Of a stretch of DNA of 64,000 nt, positions 51,383 to 60,547 are shown piece after piece. The DNA lies in assembly GCA_910577225.1 (NCBI GenBank), contig CAJTMV010000008.1:1-64000 (forward strand). Direction: 5' to 3'. The position numbers and the translations under genes are program-made. Origin of the DNA: an uncultured Eubacterium sp. Lineage in GTDB: Bacteria; Bacillota; Clostridia; Lachnospirales; Lachnospiraceae. The notes below the pieces were generated by a model. That model saw only the letters and a list, made by a program, of their open reading frames with translations. It was not told the DNA's origin and did not search any database. Within the stretch, counting starts at the first letter, position 1. Each line of letters opens with the position of its first letter.

Positions 51383-54240
51383 GATTAATCGCCTATAACC
51401 AGAATGATTATTTGTACGAAGCGCTCGATTCCATTTTGAAACAGACTTATCCAAAGATAGAAATCATTCTGTCCGACGACGGTACGCCAGGATTTGACTG
51501 CAGCGTATATGAACAATATATTCGAAAACATCAGGGAACAAATGTAAAGAATTTTGAAGTCTATACGCAGACACAAAACGCTGGTACGGTAAAAAACTGC
51601 AATTTTGCGGCCAGACATGCGCATGGCAGCTATTTTATGATTTTTGCGGCGGACGATGCGCTCTATGACGAGCATGTGATCGAGACGTTTGTGCGTGAAT
51701 TTGAACAAAGAGGCGAGGGATGTCAGATGCTGTCTGCTCCGGTTGCCATGTGCACGAAGGATCTCGGGGAGATTACAGCGTATGTGCCGGATGAGGAGAC
51801 GCGCAGTTTTATCCGCATCAGCACGCCGCAGGAAATGTATCAGCGGATGGCGGCAGAGTATACGATACCGGCGACCGGAACGTGCTACAGGATGGAACTG
51901 TATGAAAAGCTGGGCGGATATGACGAAGATTACGTAATGATCGAGGATGCGTCCTTTTTTATTCGTACGGCAAGGCTGGGATATTCGATCGGCTGGATCG
52001 ATCATATGACGGCGACCAGACACAGAGACGGCGGCATCGCGCATGGAAATACAAGAAATGCGTCGTCGTCGATGGCAAAATACTACAAAGATGAGATTTT
52101 GTTTTTCGAAAAAGAGGTCATTCCCTATCAGCATCTGATTGGAGAAAAGCAGTGGAAACATGCGATGAAGCTGTATGCATATATGAAAAACCAGTACTGG
52201 CTCTCGACAAGGGAGCGTCTGTTTTCCGTCGGTATCACTGTATACAATAACGAACAATATTTGTATGAAGCGCTCGACTCCGTATTAAACCAGACTTATC
52301 CGCAGCTGGAAATCATTGTATCGGACGACGGTACGCCGGGATTTGACTGCAGCGTGATAACGCGGTATATCGAAGAACATAAGAGAACGAACGTAAAACA
52401 TTTCGCAGTTTATACGCAGGCGCAAAATACAGGAACTGTCAAAAACTGTAATTTTACCATACAAAACATGCACGGAGATTATTACATGTTTCTGGCCGCA
52501 GACGATGCGCTGTATAACGAATACGTGCTGGAAACGTTTGTGCGTGAATTTGAAAAAAGAGGAAACAGCTGCAGCATTCTTTCGGGCGCGGTTGCCATGT
52601 GTACAGAGGATCTTTTGGATGTTGCCGAATTTGTACCCGATGACAGCACGCGTGCGTTTATCGAACAGAGCGCGCCGCAGGAGATGGCTGAGCGGCTGGC
52701 TGCGGTCTATACGATACCGGCGGCAGGTACCTGTTATCGGATGCGGCTGTATCGGGAGCTGGGCGGATATGATGAGGACTATGAGCTGATCGAAGACGGG
52801 CCGTTTTACATACGGGCGGCACGGGCCGGATATACGTTTGGCTGGGTGGAGCATCTGGTCGCGTCCAGGCATCGGGACGGCGGCGTCAGTCATGGCAACG
52901 CGCGAAATCATAATCAGACGCTGCTTCGATATTACAAGGATGAAGCTCTGTTTTTTGAAAAAGAAGTAAAGCCATATCGAAATCAGATAAAAGAAACGCA
53001 GTATCAGATCGCGGCAGGAAAATACGCGCATGTCAGACAGGAGCAATGGCTGCGTTCGCGTGAGCGTGTGTTTACCATCGGAATTACCGTCTATAACAAT
53101 GCCAGATATTTAACCGAAGCGCTGGATTCGATTTTTGCGCAGACCTATCCGAAGATTGAAATTATTATTTCAGACGACGGATCTCAAACGTTTGATAAAA
53201 AGGCGTGGGAAGCCTATATCGATACGCATCGGGGAGATCATGTCTGCAGTTTTGAGGTGTTTGCGCACAGGAAAAACAAAGGAACCGTCAAAAACGCAAA
53301 TTTCATCTTAGAGCAGGCCACAGGGGATTATTTTATGTTTGTGGCGGCGGATGACGCGCTTTACGACGGGTATGTGCTGGAGAAGTATGTACGGGAGTTC
53401 GAAAAAAGGGGAAATTCCTGTAAATGTCTGTCGGCGTCGGTGGCGATGTGTACGGACGATCTGGAACAGACGGTAAGTATTGTGCCGGATCAAGACGCGG
53501 TGCGGGCCATTTGCGAGTATACGCCGGAGCAGATGTTTGAAAGGCTGGCGCATGAATATACGATACCCGCCGGCGGCACCGCATATCGCAGGAGTTTATT
53601 TGAAGCGGATGAGGCAGGCAGGTACGACGAGGACTACCGGCTGATCGAAGACGGACCATACTTTATTCGTCTGGCAAGAATGGGTTATACGTTTGGCTGG
53701 ATCAGCGATATGACAGCGACACGTCACAGAGACGGCGGCATCAGTCACGGAAACCGCAGAAATCATGCAAAGGCCTATCAGACATACGCAAAAGACGAGC
53801 TGCTGTTTTTTGAAAAAGAGGTTGTTCCCTATCAGGAACGAATCGACGCTGCCTCCTATCGGCTTGCAATGGATAAATATGAGTATGCGCAGGCAGCGTA
53901 TTATCGGCAGTATATCCGGCCGGCATGCGGACTGGCAGACAGAATGCGTTACCTGTCTGGCTGCAGATGCAAAAAAGCTGTGCTGTGGCAGAGCATCCGG
54001 CCTGTGGCGATGTCTGTTTATGAGACGCTTCGGCTGATATACGACAATCTGCTGCGTGTCTCCGGGGTACTGGCGGCACTGTATCTGCTTGGCCGGCAGA
54101 CGGGATGGTCCAGAAGAAACGAGAAAAAAAGTCAGGGGCTGGCCCGTTTGTCCGGCTGGCTGCTGTCCGGCTGGCTGCTGATGAATCTGGGCAGTACATG
54201 CAGATACCTGGTACGGATATGGAGAAACGAGGAAAAGTAA
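51355..54240 (+). CDS. Triple tandem GT2 glycosyltransferase
   Basis: 961 residues from ATG 51355. Three GT-A domains start at about residues 7, 288 and 571, a period of ~283. Each keeps an YxxA.DS.L/F.QTYP..EII helix-strand, SDDGTPGFD or SDDGSQTFD, FAADDALYD-type metal site, an EYTIPA.GT.YR acceptor segment, IED and RHRDGG.(A/S)HGN. The last ~110 residues are basic and amphipathic with two hydrophobic stretches, likely membrane-associated. All three sites look intact, so the protein may add several sugars in sequence or assemble a repeating oligomer. Very high similarity among domains indicates internal duplication. Confidence 0.88.
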   Translation: MSQAGLFTIGLIAYNQNDYLYEALDSILKQTYPKIEIILSDDGTPGFDCSVYEQYIRKHQGTNVKNFEVYTQTQNAGTVKNCNFAARHAHGSYFMIFAADDALYDEHVIETFVREFEQRGEGCQMLSAPVAMCTKDLGEITAYVPDEETRSFIRISTPQEMYQRMAAEYTIPATGTCYRMELYEKLGGYDEDYVMIEDASFFIRTARLGYSIGWIDHMTATRHRDGGIAHGNTRNASSSMAKYYKDEILFFEKEVIPYQHLIGEKQWKHAMKLYAYMKNQYWLSTRERLFSVGITVYNNEQYLYEALDSVLNQTYPQLEIIVSDDGTPGFDCSVITRYIEEHKRTNVKHFAVYTQAQNTGTVKNCNFTIQNMHGDYYMFLAADDALYNEYVLETFVREFEKRGNSCSILSGAVAMCTEDLLDVAEFVPDDSTRAFIEQSAPQEMAERLAAVYTIPAAGTCYRMRLYRELGGYDEDYELIEDGPFYIRAARAGYTFGWVEHLVASRHRDGGVSHGNARNHNQTLLRYYKDEALFFEKEVKPYRNQIKETQYQIAAGKYAHVRQEQWLRSRERVFTIGITVYNNARYLTEALDSIFAQTYPKIEIIISDDGSQTFDKKAWEAYIDTHRGDHVCSFEVFAHRKNKGTVKNANFILEQATGDYFMFVAADDALYDGYVLEKYVREFEKRGNSCKCLSASVAMCTDDLEQTVSIVPDQDAVRAICEYTPEQMFERLAHEYTIPAGGTAYRRSLFEADEAGRYDEDYRLIEDGPYFIRLARMGYTFGWISDMTATRHRDGGISHGNRRNHAKAYQTYAKDELLFFEKEVVPYQERIDAASYRLAMDKYEYAQAAYYRQYIRPACGLADRMRYLSGCRCKKAVLWQSIRPVAMSVYETLRLIYDNLLRVSGVLAALYLLGRQTGWSRRNEKKSQGLARLSGWLLSGWLLMNLGSTCRYLVRIWRNEEK

Positions 54241-54666
54241 ATGATCAATGTAAACAAAATTCAATTTAAAGACAATACCGATCGATACGGACATCTGACG
54301 CCGATCGAAGGAGGCAGCGACATTCCGTTTGACATTCAAAGAGTCTATTATATTTCGGATGTGGAAGAAGGCGTACGGCGAGGATTTCATTCACACCGCA
54401 GGCTAAAGCAGATTTTAATCTGCGTGCATGGAAAAGTAAAGATTCTGGTAAAAACTCCTGCGCAGGAAGAGATTATTACACTGGACAGCGCTTCGCAGGG
54501 ACTCTATATTGCGGAAATGATCTGGCGGGAGATGTACGATTTTGAAGACGGGGCGGTACTGCTTGTACTGGCGTCAGATCACTACAGTGAAGACGATTAT
54601 ATCCGGGACTATGAGCAGTATGAACAGGAAGCAAAAGAATATTTCGGAGGCGGCGATTGTGGATAA
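54241..54666 (+). CDS. dTDP-4-keto-6-deoxyhexose 3,4-ketoisomerase (FdtA/QdtA type)
   Basis: 141 residues, cupin fold. RGFHSHRRLKQILICVHGKV carries the His residues of the WxcM/FdtA family. It moves the keto group from C4 to C3 of dTDP-4-keto-6-deoxyglucose so the following aminotransferase can install a 3-amino group. Gene begins directly at the stop of the GT2 gene. Confidence 0.85.
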   Translation: MINVNKIQFKDNTDRYGHLTPIEGGSDIPFDIQRVYYISDVEEGVRRGFHSHRRLKQILICVHGKVKILVKTPAQEEIITLDSASQGLYIAEMIWREMYDFEDGAVLLVLASDHYSEDDYIRDYEQYEQEAKEYFGGGDCG

Positions 54667-55765
54667 GAAGATCATTCCGTTTAGTACATTGGAGCGCATG
54701 CACCGGATGCTGCGCCCGCAGCTGGATCAGGCATATGAGCGGGTGATGCGAAGCGGATGGTACATACGGGGAGAAGAAAACGAGCAGTTTTGCAGGGAAT
54801 TTGCGTCATACTGCACAACAACATACTGTGTCGGCGTCGGCAACGGACTGGACGCGATTTATCTGGCGTTAAAGGCGCTTGGAATCGGCGCGGGCGACGA
54901 AGTGATCGTGCCGTCCCATACGTTTATTGCAACAGCGCTTGCCGTCGCTTATACAGGCGCTGTTCCCGTTTTTTGCGAAGTGGACGAAGACAGCTTTCTG
55001 CTGGACGCGGACCGGATAGAAGAAAAGATTACGCAAAGGACAAAAGCAGTGATTGCGGTACATTTGTATGGGCGGGTAGCGCAGATGGACCGTATCTGTC
55101 AGATTTGTAAAACGCACGGACTGTATCTGCTGGAAGACTGCGCGCAGGCGCACGGGGCGTCTTACAAAGGCAAAAAAGCCGGCAGCTTCGGCGATGCCGC
55201 GGCGTTTAGCTTTTATCCGGGCAAAAATCTGGGAGCGCTTGGAGACGGCGGCGCAATTGTAACCAATGACCCGCAGACAGCCGGAAAAGCGGCCGCGCTG
55301 TCGAATTATGGGTCCACGCGTAAATATGTGCACGAATCTATGGGCAGTAATTCCAGACTCGACGAGCTGCAGGCAGCGTTTCTGCGGGTAAAGCTGCCTT
55401 ATCTGGATGCATGGAACCGGGAAAGAAATGCGATTGCAGAGCGATATTTGCACGAAATTCACAATCCAAAGATTGTACTGCCGCATGGGCCGGATGAGGA
55501 TCATAAGGATGTATGGCATATTTTTGCGATACGCTGCGAACAAAGAGACGCCCTTCGTCAGTATCTAAAGCAATGCGGGATTGAAACAGGAATCCATTAT
55601 CCGATTCCGATGCATCTGCAGCAGGCGTTTTCCAGTCTGCATGGATACGAAGGACAATATCCATGCGCGGAGAAGATCGCAAAGACGCAGCTGAGTCTGC
55701 CTTTGTATGTCGGTATGACGGAGCAGGAGATTTGTGCGGTGACAGATGCGGTGAATGGGTTTTGA
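54659..55765 (+). CDS. DegT/DnrJ/EryC1 sugar 3-aminotransferase (FdtB/QdtB type)
   Basis: 368 residues from GTG 54659, 8 nt after GGAGG; it overlaps the ketoisomerase by 8 nt. PLP Lys at K189 in FYPGKNLGALGDGGA, Asp in LLEDCAQAHGA (D160), and NSRLDELQAAFL are typical. It produces dTDP-3-amino-3,6-dideoxyhexose (Fuc3N or Qui3N) from the ketoisomerase product, with glutamate as amino donor. Confidence 0.9.
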   Translation: MDKKIIPFSTLERMHRMLRPQLDQAYERVMRSGWYIRGEENEQFCREFASYCTTTYCVGVGNGLDAIYLALKALGIGAGDEVIVPSHTFIATALAVAYTGAVPVFCEVDEDSFLLDADRIEEKITQRTKAVIAVHLYGRVAQMDRICQICKTHGLYLLEDCAQAHGASYKGKKAGSFGDAAAFSFYPGKNLGALGDGGAIVTNDPQTAGKAAALSNYGSTRKYVHESMGSNSRLDELQAAFLRVKLPYLDAWNRERNAIAERYLHEIHNPKIVLPHGPDEDHKDVWHIFAIRCEQRDALRQYLKQCGIETGIHYPIPMHLQQAFSSLHGYEGQYPCAEKIAKTQLSLPLYVGMTEQEICAVTDAVNGF

Positions 55766-56843
55766 TGACAAATCACAGGAGGAGGCAGACGCTTTGTTTC
55801 GGGTAGAACCATATACGAGTGAATACGAGCAGGAATGGGACCGGTTTGTGCTGTGCGAGTCAGTGAACGGGACGTTTCTGCAGTCCAGAAATTTTTTGAA
55901 TTATCATCCAAAAGAACGGTTTTGCGACGCTTCTTTTCTGGTGTACTGCAAAGGAAAGCTGGCGGCGGTCTGTCCGGCATGCAGGATAGAAGAAGGCGGA
56001 AAGAGAATCTTATATTCGCATCGGGGCAGCACGTTCGGCGGGATTGTGATCGGGCAGGATTTTTATACCGCGCAAAAGGTGCTGCAGATTGTACAGGCAG
56101 CAGATAGTTACTGCCAAAAGGAATACGACCGGGTGGTGCTGAAAAATACCGCAAATCTGTTTTGCGCCGAAAAAGGAGAGCTGCTGGAATATATGCTTGG
56201 TTACTGTGGCTATCGAAGCTATGCGGAGCTGAGTACGTATATCGATCTGGAACAAACAGAAGCGGATGTCACACGCGGATTTGATCGGAATAAGAAACGC
56301 AATATTGCCAAATGCGAGGAGCATGGACTGTATTTTCGCGAGCTGGAAGGCGCGGAAGAAATTCGTGACTTTCACGCGCTTCTTACGATCAATTTAAGCA
56401 AATACGGAGTAACCCCCGTTCATACGGCAGAAGAGCTGATCGAATTTTATACGGAGCGTATCCCGGACAATGTGAAATTTTACGGGGTATTCGACAATGA
56501 AACTGGCAGGGAAACTGGCAAAGAAACCGGAAAAGAAAAAATGCTTGCGGCAGGTATGCTGTTTTCATTCCAAAAGACAAAAACGCTTCATGCGCAGAAC
56601 CTGTCGGCCGATTACAGATTTACGCAGTTTAGTCCGGTAACGTATCTGTATTACAAGGTCATTGCATGCGCGAAAGCGCAGGGCTATCAATATCTGTCAT
56701 GGGGAATCTCTACAGAACAGGAAGGAACGCAATTAAATATGGGACTGATTCGAAATAAGGAGTCTTACGGGAGCAGATATGATTTAAATCGAACGTTTAT
56801 CAAAGATTATGCAAAGGCGAAGACAGATGTTTCAGCAGATTGA
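55755..56843 (+). CDS. FemAB/GNAT-like acyltransferase with 12-bp repeat
   Basis: 362 residues. The overall pattern (N-terminal FLQSRNFLNY, SHRGSTFGGIVI, central RNKKRNIAKCEEHGL, and C-terminal YLYYKVIACAKAQGYQYLSWG) fits the FemAB/BioF2-like GNAT fold used to transfer amino acids or acyl groups. In this operon it probably acylates the amino sugar. Three 12-nt units at 56499-56534 encode ETGRETGKETGK, an in-frame microsatellite in a surface loop. Overlaps FdtB by 11 nt. Confidence 0.65.
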   Translation: MGFDDKSQEEADALFRVEPYTSEYEQEWDRFVLCESVNGTFLQSRNFLNYHPKERFCDASFLVYCKGKLAAVCPACRIEEGGKRILYSHRGSTFGGIVIGQDFYTAQKVLQIVQAADSYCQKEYDRVVLKNTANLFCAEKGELLEYMLGYCGYRSYAELSTYIDLEQTEADVTRGFDRNKKRNIAKCEEHGLYFRELEGAEEIRDFHALLTINLSKYGVTPVHTAEELIEFYTERIPDNVKFYGVFDNETGRETGKETGKEKMLAAGMLFSFQKTKTLHAQNLSADYRFTQFSPVTYLYYKVIACAKAQGYQYLSWGISTEQEGTQLNMGLIRNKESYGSRYDLNRTFIKDYAKAKTDVSAD

Positions 56844-57336
56844 CGAGTGGCTGTACCGGTTTTTGTCTGCGCATGTCGACGATATGCCGTTACGATTTGT
56901 AAAGCTGATTGCTTACTATTATACGGATGCCAGAATACGCAGGGAATACCTGAAAAGGCTGGGGGTTTTTATGGGACAGGGAACCTATGCAAATCCGGGA
57001 CTTTGCGTGGTTGGGAGCGAAAATGGCAGCTGCGTGCGGATTGGAGATCATGTGTCGATTGCTCCAAATGTGACGCTGATCTGTCAGGAATGTGCAAATA
57101 ATGGAACAGAGATCAACGAGATTCCCTATGTCCGGGAGAAACTTACTAAAAGCGGAACGATTATTGTAGAAGACGAGGTCTGGATCGGAGCGAATGTAAC
57201 GATTCTCTCAGGCGTCACGATCGGAAAGTGCGCCGTGATCGGAGCAGGCAGCGTGGTAACAAAAGATGTCGAGGCATATTCCATATATGCCGGAGTTCCT
57301 GCGGTAAAAATCCGCAGTCTGAAAAAGCAGGTGTAA
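56827..57336 (+). CDS. Hexapeptide-repeat acetyltransferase
   Basis: 169 residues from ATG 56827 (ATG 56809 is in frame). After an N-terminal helix, hexapeptide turns are seen in VRIGDHVSIAPNVTLI and then VEDEVWIGANVTILSGVTIG, KCAVIGAGSVVTKDVEAYSIYAGVPAV: a left-handed beta-helix acetyltransferase. It could N-acetylate the 3-amino sugar (QdtC/FdtC role) or O-acetylate the glycan. Overlaps the previous gene by 17 nt. Confidence 0.8.
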   Translation: MFQQIDEWLYRFLSAHVDDMPLRFVKLIAYYYTDARIRREYLKRLGVFMGQGTYANPGLCVVGSENGSCVRIGDHVSIAPNVTLICQECANNGTEINEIPYVREKLTKSGTIIVEDEVWIGANVTILSGVTIGKCAVIGAGSVVTKDVEAYSIYAGVPAVKIRSLKKQV

Positions 57337-57338
57337 AG

Positions 57339-58337
57339 TTGAAGAAAAAAGAATATGGCGGTTATCTGCCTTTGGAGCTGAATCGGAAAACGGAATATTT
57401 TAACTATGACAACGACTGCATGATACGGTTAAACTGCGGGCGTTCCGCCATACTTTGTGCTGTGTTCGATGCCGGCTATAAAAAAATCCACCTCCCGTTT
57501 TATACGTGTCAGTCGGTATCAGAAGCATGCAGACAATATGGCATACCATATGAATATTACCACATCGACGACCGGTTTCGGCCGCTGCATGTCAGATTGA
57601 AAGAAGACGAAGCGATTTTGTGGACCAATTATTTTGGGATCGGCAGCAGGAACCGGGAGGAACAAATAGCCGCAGAGTATGGAAACGTTATTTTGGATCA
57701 TACGCAGGCGTTTTTTGCGGAACCGGTCATGGACGTTTACAATGCATATTCGTGCCGTAAATTTTTTGGAGTCAGCGACGGCGCATATCTGATTCATCGC
57801 GGACTTCGTCAAAGAGAGCTGCAGCAGGACGTTTCGTCGCCGACGGCGCAGTATTTAATGCAGTCTGTAGAAGCGGGGACGAATGCGGCATACCACAACA
57901 GTCTGGAAAACGAAAAGAGAGTAGAACGCGCAGGCATCCTGCAAATGTCAGAGCTGACGCGTCAGATTCTGCAGTCTGTAGAATATGAGACGGTAAAAAA
58001 GGTTCGCAAACAAAATTTTTTCTATCTGCATCAAAGGCTAAAGGCGCTCAATCAGCTTGACGCACTGGCAGACCGCGCCGACGCGGACGGCGGTTACCGG
58101 ATACAGGACGAGGTTCCTATGGTATATCCGTTTTTGTATGAGTGTGACGGACTGCGGGAGTATCTGATCAGCCATTGCATTTATGTGCCACAGTGGTGGA
58201 AGTGGGTCGCCGGGTCCCCGGAGGCAGGAGCATTTGAACGGACACTGTCACAGTATCTGTTTGCGCTGCCGATCGATCAGCGGTATGACGAAGCGGATAT
58301 GGAACAGATCTGCAGGGTGATTTTGAATTATGTGTAA
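57339..58337 (+). CDS. PLP-dependent aminotransferase-like protein
   Basis: 332 residues from a TTG at 57339, just after the hexapeptide gene; no ATG lies near the N-terminus. LNCGRSAILCAVFDAGYKKI, LPFYTC, ILDHTQAFF (PLP-pyridine Asp) and YNAYSCRKFFGVSDGA (Schiff-base Lys) describe a divergent DegT-like fold-type I enzyme. It may form a second amino sugar or act on the same sugar. Start and substrate are uncertain. Confidence 0.65.
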   Translation: MKKKEYGGYLPLELNRKTEYFNYDNDCMIRLNCGRSAILCAVFDAGYKKIHLPFYTCQSVSEACRQYGIPYEYYHIDDRFRPLHVRLKEDEAILWTNYFGIGSRNREEQIAAEYGNVILDHTQAFFAEPVMDVYNAYSCRKFFGVSDGAYLIHRGLRQRELQQDVSSPTAQYLMQSVEAGTNAAYHNSLENEKRVERAGILQMSELTRQILQSVEYETVKKVRKQNFFYLHQRLKALNQLDALADRADADGGYRIQDEVPMVYPFLYECDGLREYLISHCIYVPQWWKWVAGSPEAGAFERTLSQYLFALPIDQRYDEADMEQICRVILNYV

Positions 58338-58354
58338 AGGAAAAGGAGTATGCG

Positions 58355-59206
58355 ATGGAAATTATCTATGCGGGAGATTCTCATTATGGAGCGGGCGCGC
58401 TGCGTTCTATACAGAAATATTTTGATAAAGTGTATCTGCCTGTCAGGAATCCCCAGGATATTTTAAATGAAAAAAGACCGGAGGACCAGATCATTGAGGA
58501 TTTTGACGATTCTGACTGCGGCATTGTGTTTTTGGGAGGATATCCCGATTTTATTACGCAAAAACAGCTGGAAACGAAAACCTATGTCAATGTGCATGGC
58601 GCGCTGCTGCCGAAATATCGGGGTATGCATTCTGTTTTCTGGGCCATTATGAACGGGGAAAAACAGCTGGGGATTACGTTTCATCTGGTCAATGCGTATA
58701 TGGATGCGGGAGATATTCTGGCACAGTATGCGTTCGATTACGAGGGGCAAAGCGTTGCCAGTATTCTTGCGTCTGTGGACGAGCTGGTTGAACGGCATGC
58801 AGGAGAGGTACTTTACGATTATGCGCAGGGAAGAATACAGCCGGTGCCTCAGGATGAGTCAGCTGCAACTTACGGAGCCAGAAGAAATCTTGCGGATTGC
58901 CGGATCGAATTTGAATGGCCGAATGAACGTTTGCGGCGGTTTTTTCTTGCTCTGACCCCGCCGTATCCGTATCCGATGCTGTGTATTCGTGGAGAATGGT
59001 ATGAAACGCTGGATTATCAGATTGTAGACAGAGCGTATTTTGGACCTGTGGGGCGCGCCGTTTATGTGGATCATCAGGGCGTGTGGATAAAGACCGGGGA
59101 AGGGTTTTTGATTGTGTCGAAGGTTCGAAAGACCGGGGGGGGGTATGAAGAGGTGGAGTTAAAGGAGCTGGTTCGGATTGGGTATCGGTTTGATAAGCGT
59201 GTGTAA
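58355..59206 (+). CDS. Sugar N-formyltransferase, contains G9 tract
   Basis: 283 residues. The formyltransferase catalytic triad is visible: N79 and H81 in YVNVHGALLPKYRG and an Asp in YMDAGDIL (~117-120). With FdtA/FdtB in the operon, the likely reaction is N10-formyltetrahydrofolate-dependent formylation of dTDP-3-amino-3,6-dideoxyhexose. The C-terminal ~80 residues form a small extra domain as in known sugar N-formyltransferases. A run of nine G at 59135-59143 encodes TGGG near the C-terminus; slippage would replace the last ~20 residues. Confidence 0.85.
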   Translation: MEIIYAGDSHYGAGALRSIQKYFDKVYLPVRNPQDILNEKRPEDQIIEDFDDSDCGIVFLGGYPDFITQKQLETKTYVNVHGALLPKYRGMHSVFWAIMNGEKQLGITFHLVNAYMDAGDILAQYAFDYEGQSVASILASVDELVERHAGEVLYDYAQGRIQPVPQDESAATYGARRNLADCRIEFEWPNERLRRFFLALTPPYPYPMLCIRGEWYETLDYQIVDRAYFGPVGRAVYVDHQGVWIKTGEGFLIVSKVRKTGGGYEEVELKELVRIGYRFDKRV

Positions 59207-59307
59207 TTAGAGAAAATAGCAGCAGGATGATTTTCATCGAGGTGCAAAGGAAATAAGTATGTTCATAATAAAACCTGCGGGAAAAAGCATTGTAGAAGGA
59301 AAGTGTT

Positions 59308-60312
59308 ATGGTATCTGATATTTTGTATCTGGTCATTCCCTGTTTTAATGAAGAAGAAGTTCTTCCGGAGACATGTAAAAGACTGACAAAAAAGCTGAAG
59401 GATATGATGGAAAAGCAGCTGGTGAGCGGCAGCAGCAGAATTGTTTTTGTGGATGACGGTTCCAGAGATCACACATGGGGACTGATCGAAAAACTGTATG
59501 AGGAGAATGCGCTTGTTCTGGGTATAAAGTCTTCCAGAAACAGGGGACATCAGAACACGCTTCTGGCGGGACTGATGACGGTAAGGAATGACTGTGATCT
59601 TACGATATCCATGGATGCGGATCTCCAGGATGACATCGAAGTACTGGATCAGTTTGTAAAAAAATACGAGGAAGGCTGTGAGATTGTGTACGGGGTCCGG
59701 AGCGCGAGACAGACAGATACCGTATTTAAACGGTTTACGGCGGAAAGTTATTACCGGATGATCCGAAAACTCGGGGCGGATATCGTCTATAACCATGCGG
59801 ATTACCGGCTGATGAGCAGCAGGGCTCTGGAAGAACTGGAAAAATATAAGGAAGTGAATCTGTTTCTGCGTGGTGTGATACCGCTCATCGGATTTCAGAC
59901 CGGCACCGTCGCATACGAGCGGCAGACGCGTTTTGCCGGGGTATCCAAATATCCGTTAAAAAAGATGATTTCGTTTGCGGTCGACGGGATCACCTCGCTG
60001 AGCATGAAACCGATCAGGATCATTGCGCTGGCAGGTATTGCGTTATTTCTTGTAAGTATTCTTATGATGCTCATTTATCTGGTCGGTTACTGTACGGGAA
60101 AAACAGTGCAGGGATGGGCAACGATTGTGATATCGATATGGGGAATCGGTGGTCTGGAATTACTGGCAACAGGCATTATCGGCGAATATATCGGAAAGAT
60201 TTATATGGAAACAAAAGGACGGCCGCGTTATATCGTTGAGAAATATCTGCACAGACAGAAACGGGGGGGGGAAAAACAGAATGAGAGTAAGCGTATGCAT
60301 TCCGGCATATAA
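59308..60312 (+). CDS. GtrB-like polyprenyl-phosphate glycosyltransferase, ends in G9 tract
   Basis: 334 residues. LVIPCFNEEEVLPETCKRL, FVDDGSRDHTW, SMDADLQDD and two C-terminal membrane helices (~232-258, ~270-292) are typical of GtrB/DPM-type enzymes. It likely makes undecaprenyl-phosphate-sugar for the GT-C-like protein encoded at 60548. Nine G at 60263-60271 lie just before the C-terminus. One extra G gives a short TGA end; one fewer fuses the frame to the next GT2 fragment. The current frame runs over that fragment's start. Confidence 0.87.
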   Translation: MVSDILYLVIPCFNEEEVLPETCKRLTKKLKDMMEKQLVSGSSRIVFVDDGSRDHTWGLIEKLYEENALVLGIKSSRNRGHQNTLLAGLMTVRNDCDLTISMDADLQDDIEVLDQFVKKYEEGCEIVYGVRSARQTDTVFKRFTAESYYRMIRKLGADIVYNHADYRLMSSRALEELEKYKEVNLFLRGVIPLIGFQTGTVAYERQTRFAGVSKYPLKKMISFAVDGITSLSMKPIRIIALAGIALFLVSILMMLIYLVGYCTGKTVQGWATIVISIWGIGGLELLATGIIGEYIGKIYMETKGRPRYIVEKYLHRQKRGGEKQNESKRMHSGI

Positions 60313-60421
60313 CGGTTAGGAATATACTGCACAGGCAATACAGTCCGTGCTGAATCAGACGTATAAAGAGTATGAATTACTGATTGTGGATAACCGCATG
60401 AGAAAGTTACGAGGGAACTGA
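60281..60421 (+). pseudogene. Fragment of a GT2 gene with internal stop
   Basis: From ATG 60281 the DNA encodes MRVSVCIPAYNG, an in-frame TAG (60317), then EYTAQAIQSVLNQTYKEYEL LIVDN, clearly the first ~40 residues of a GT-A glycosyltransferase, ending after an altered VDD motif at TGA 60421. The rest of the gene is absent. Confidence 0.8.
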
Positions 60422-60547
60422 AAAAGTCCGAATGGTTCAAACAGGTCTGAAATAGATAGAAAATATTATTGATAAATATCTCTGTCATGTATCTTACTGA
60501 AGAAAAAAATGATTTTTTCAGCGGCCTTGAATTCACAGGGAGGAGTT

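Noticed and set aside
51385..54390. Long antisense open frames opposite the triple GT2 gene
   Set aside because: They are mirror images of the repeated coding sequence and lack ribosome binding sites and protein-like motifs.
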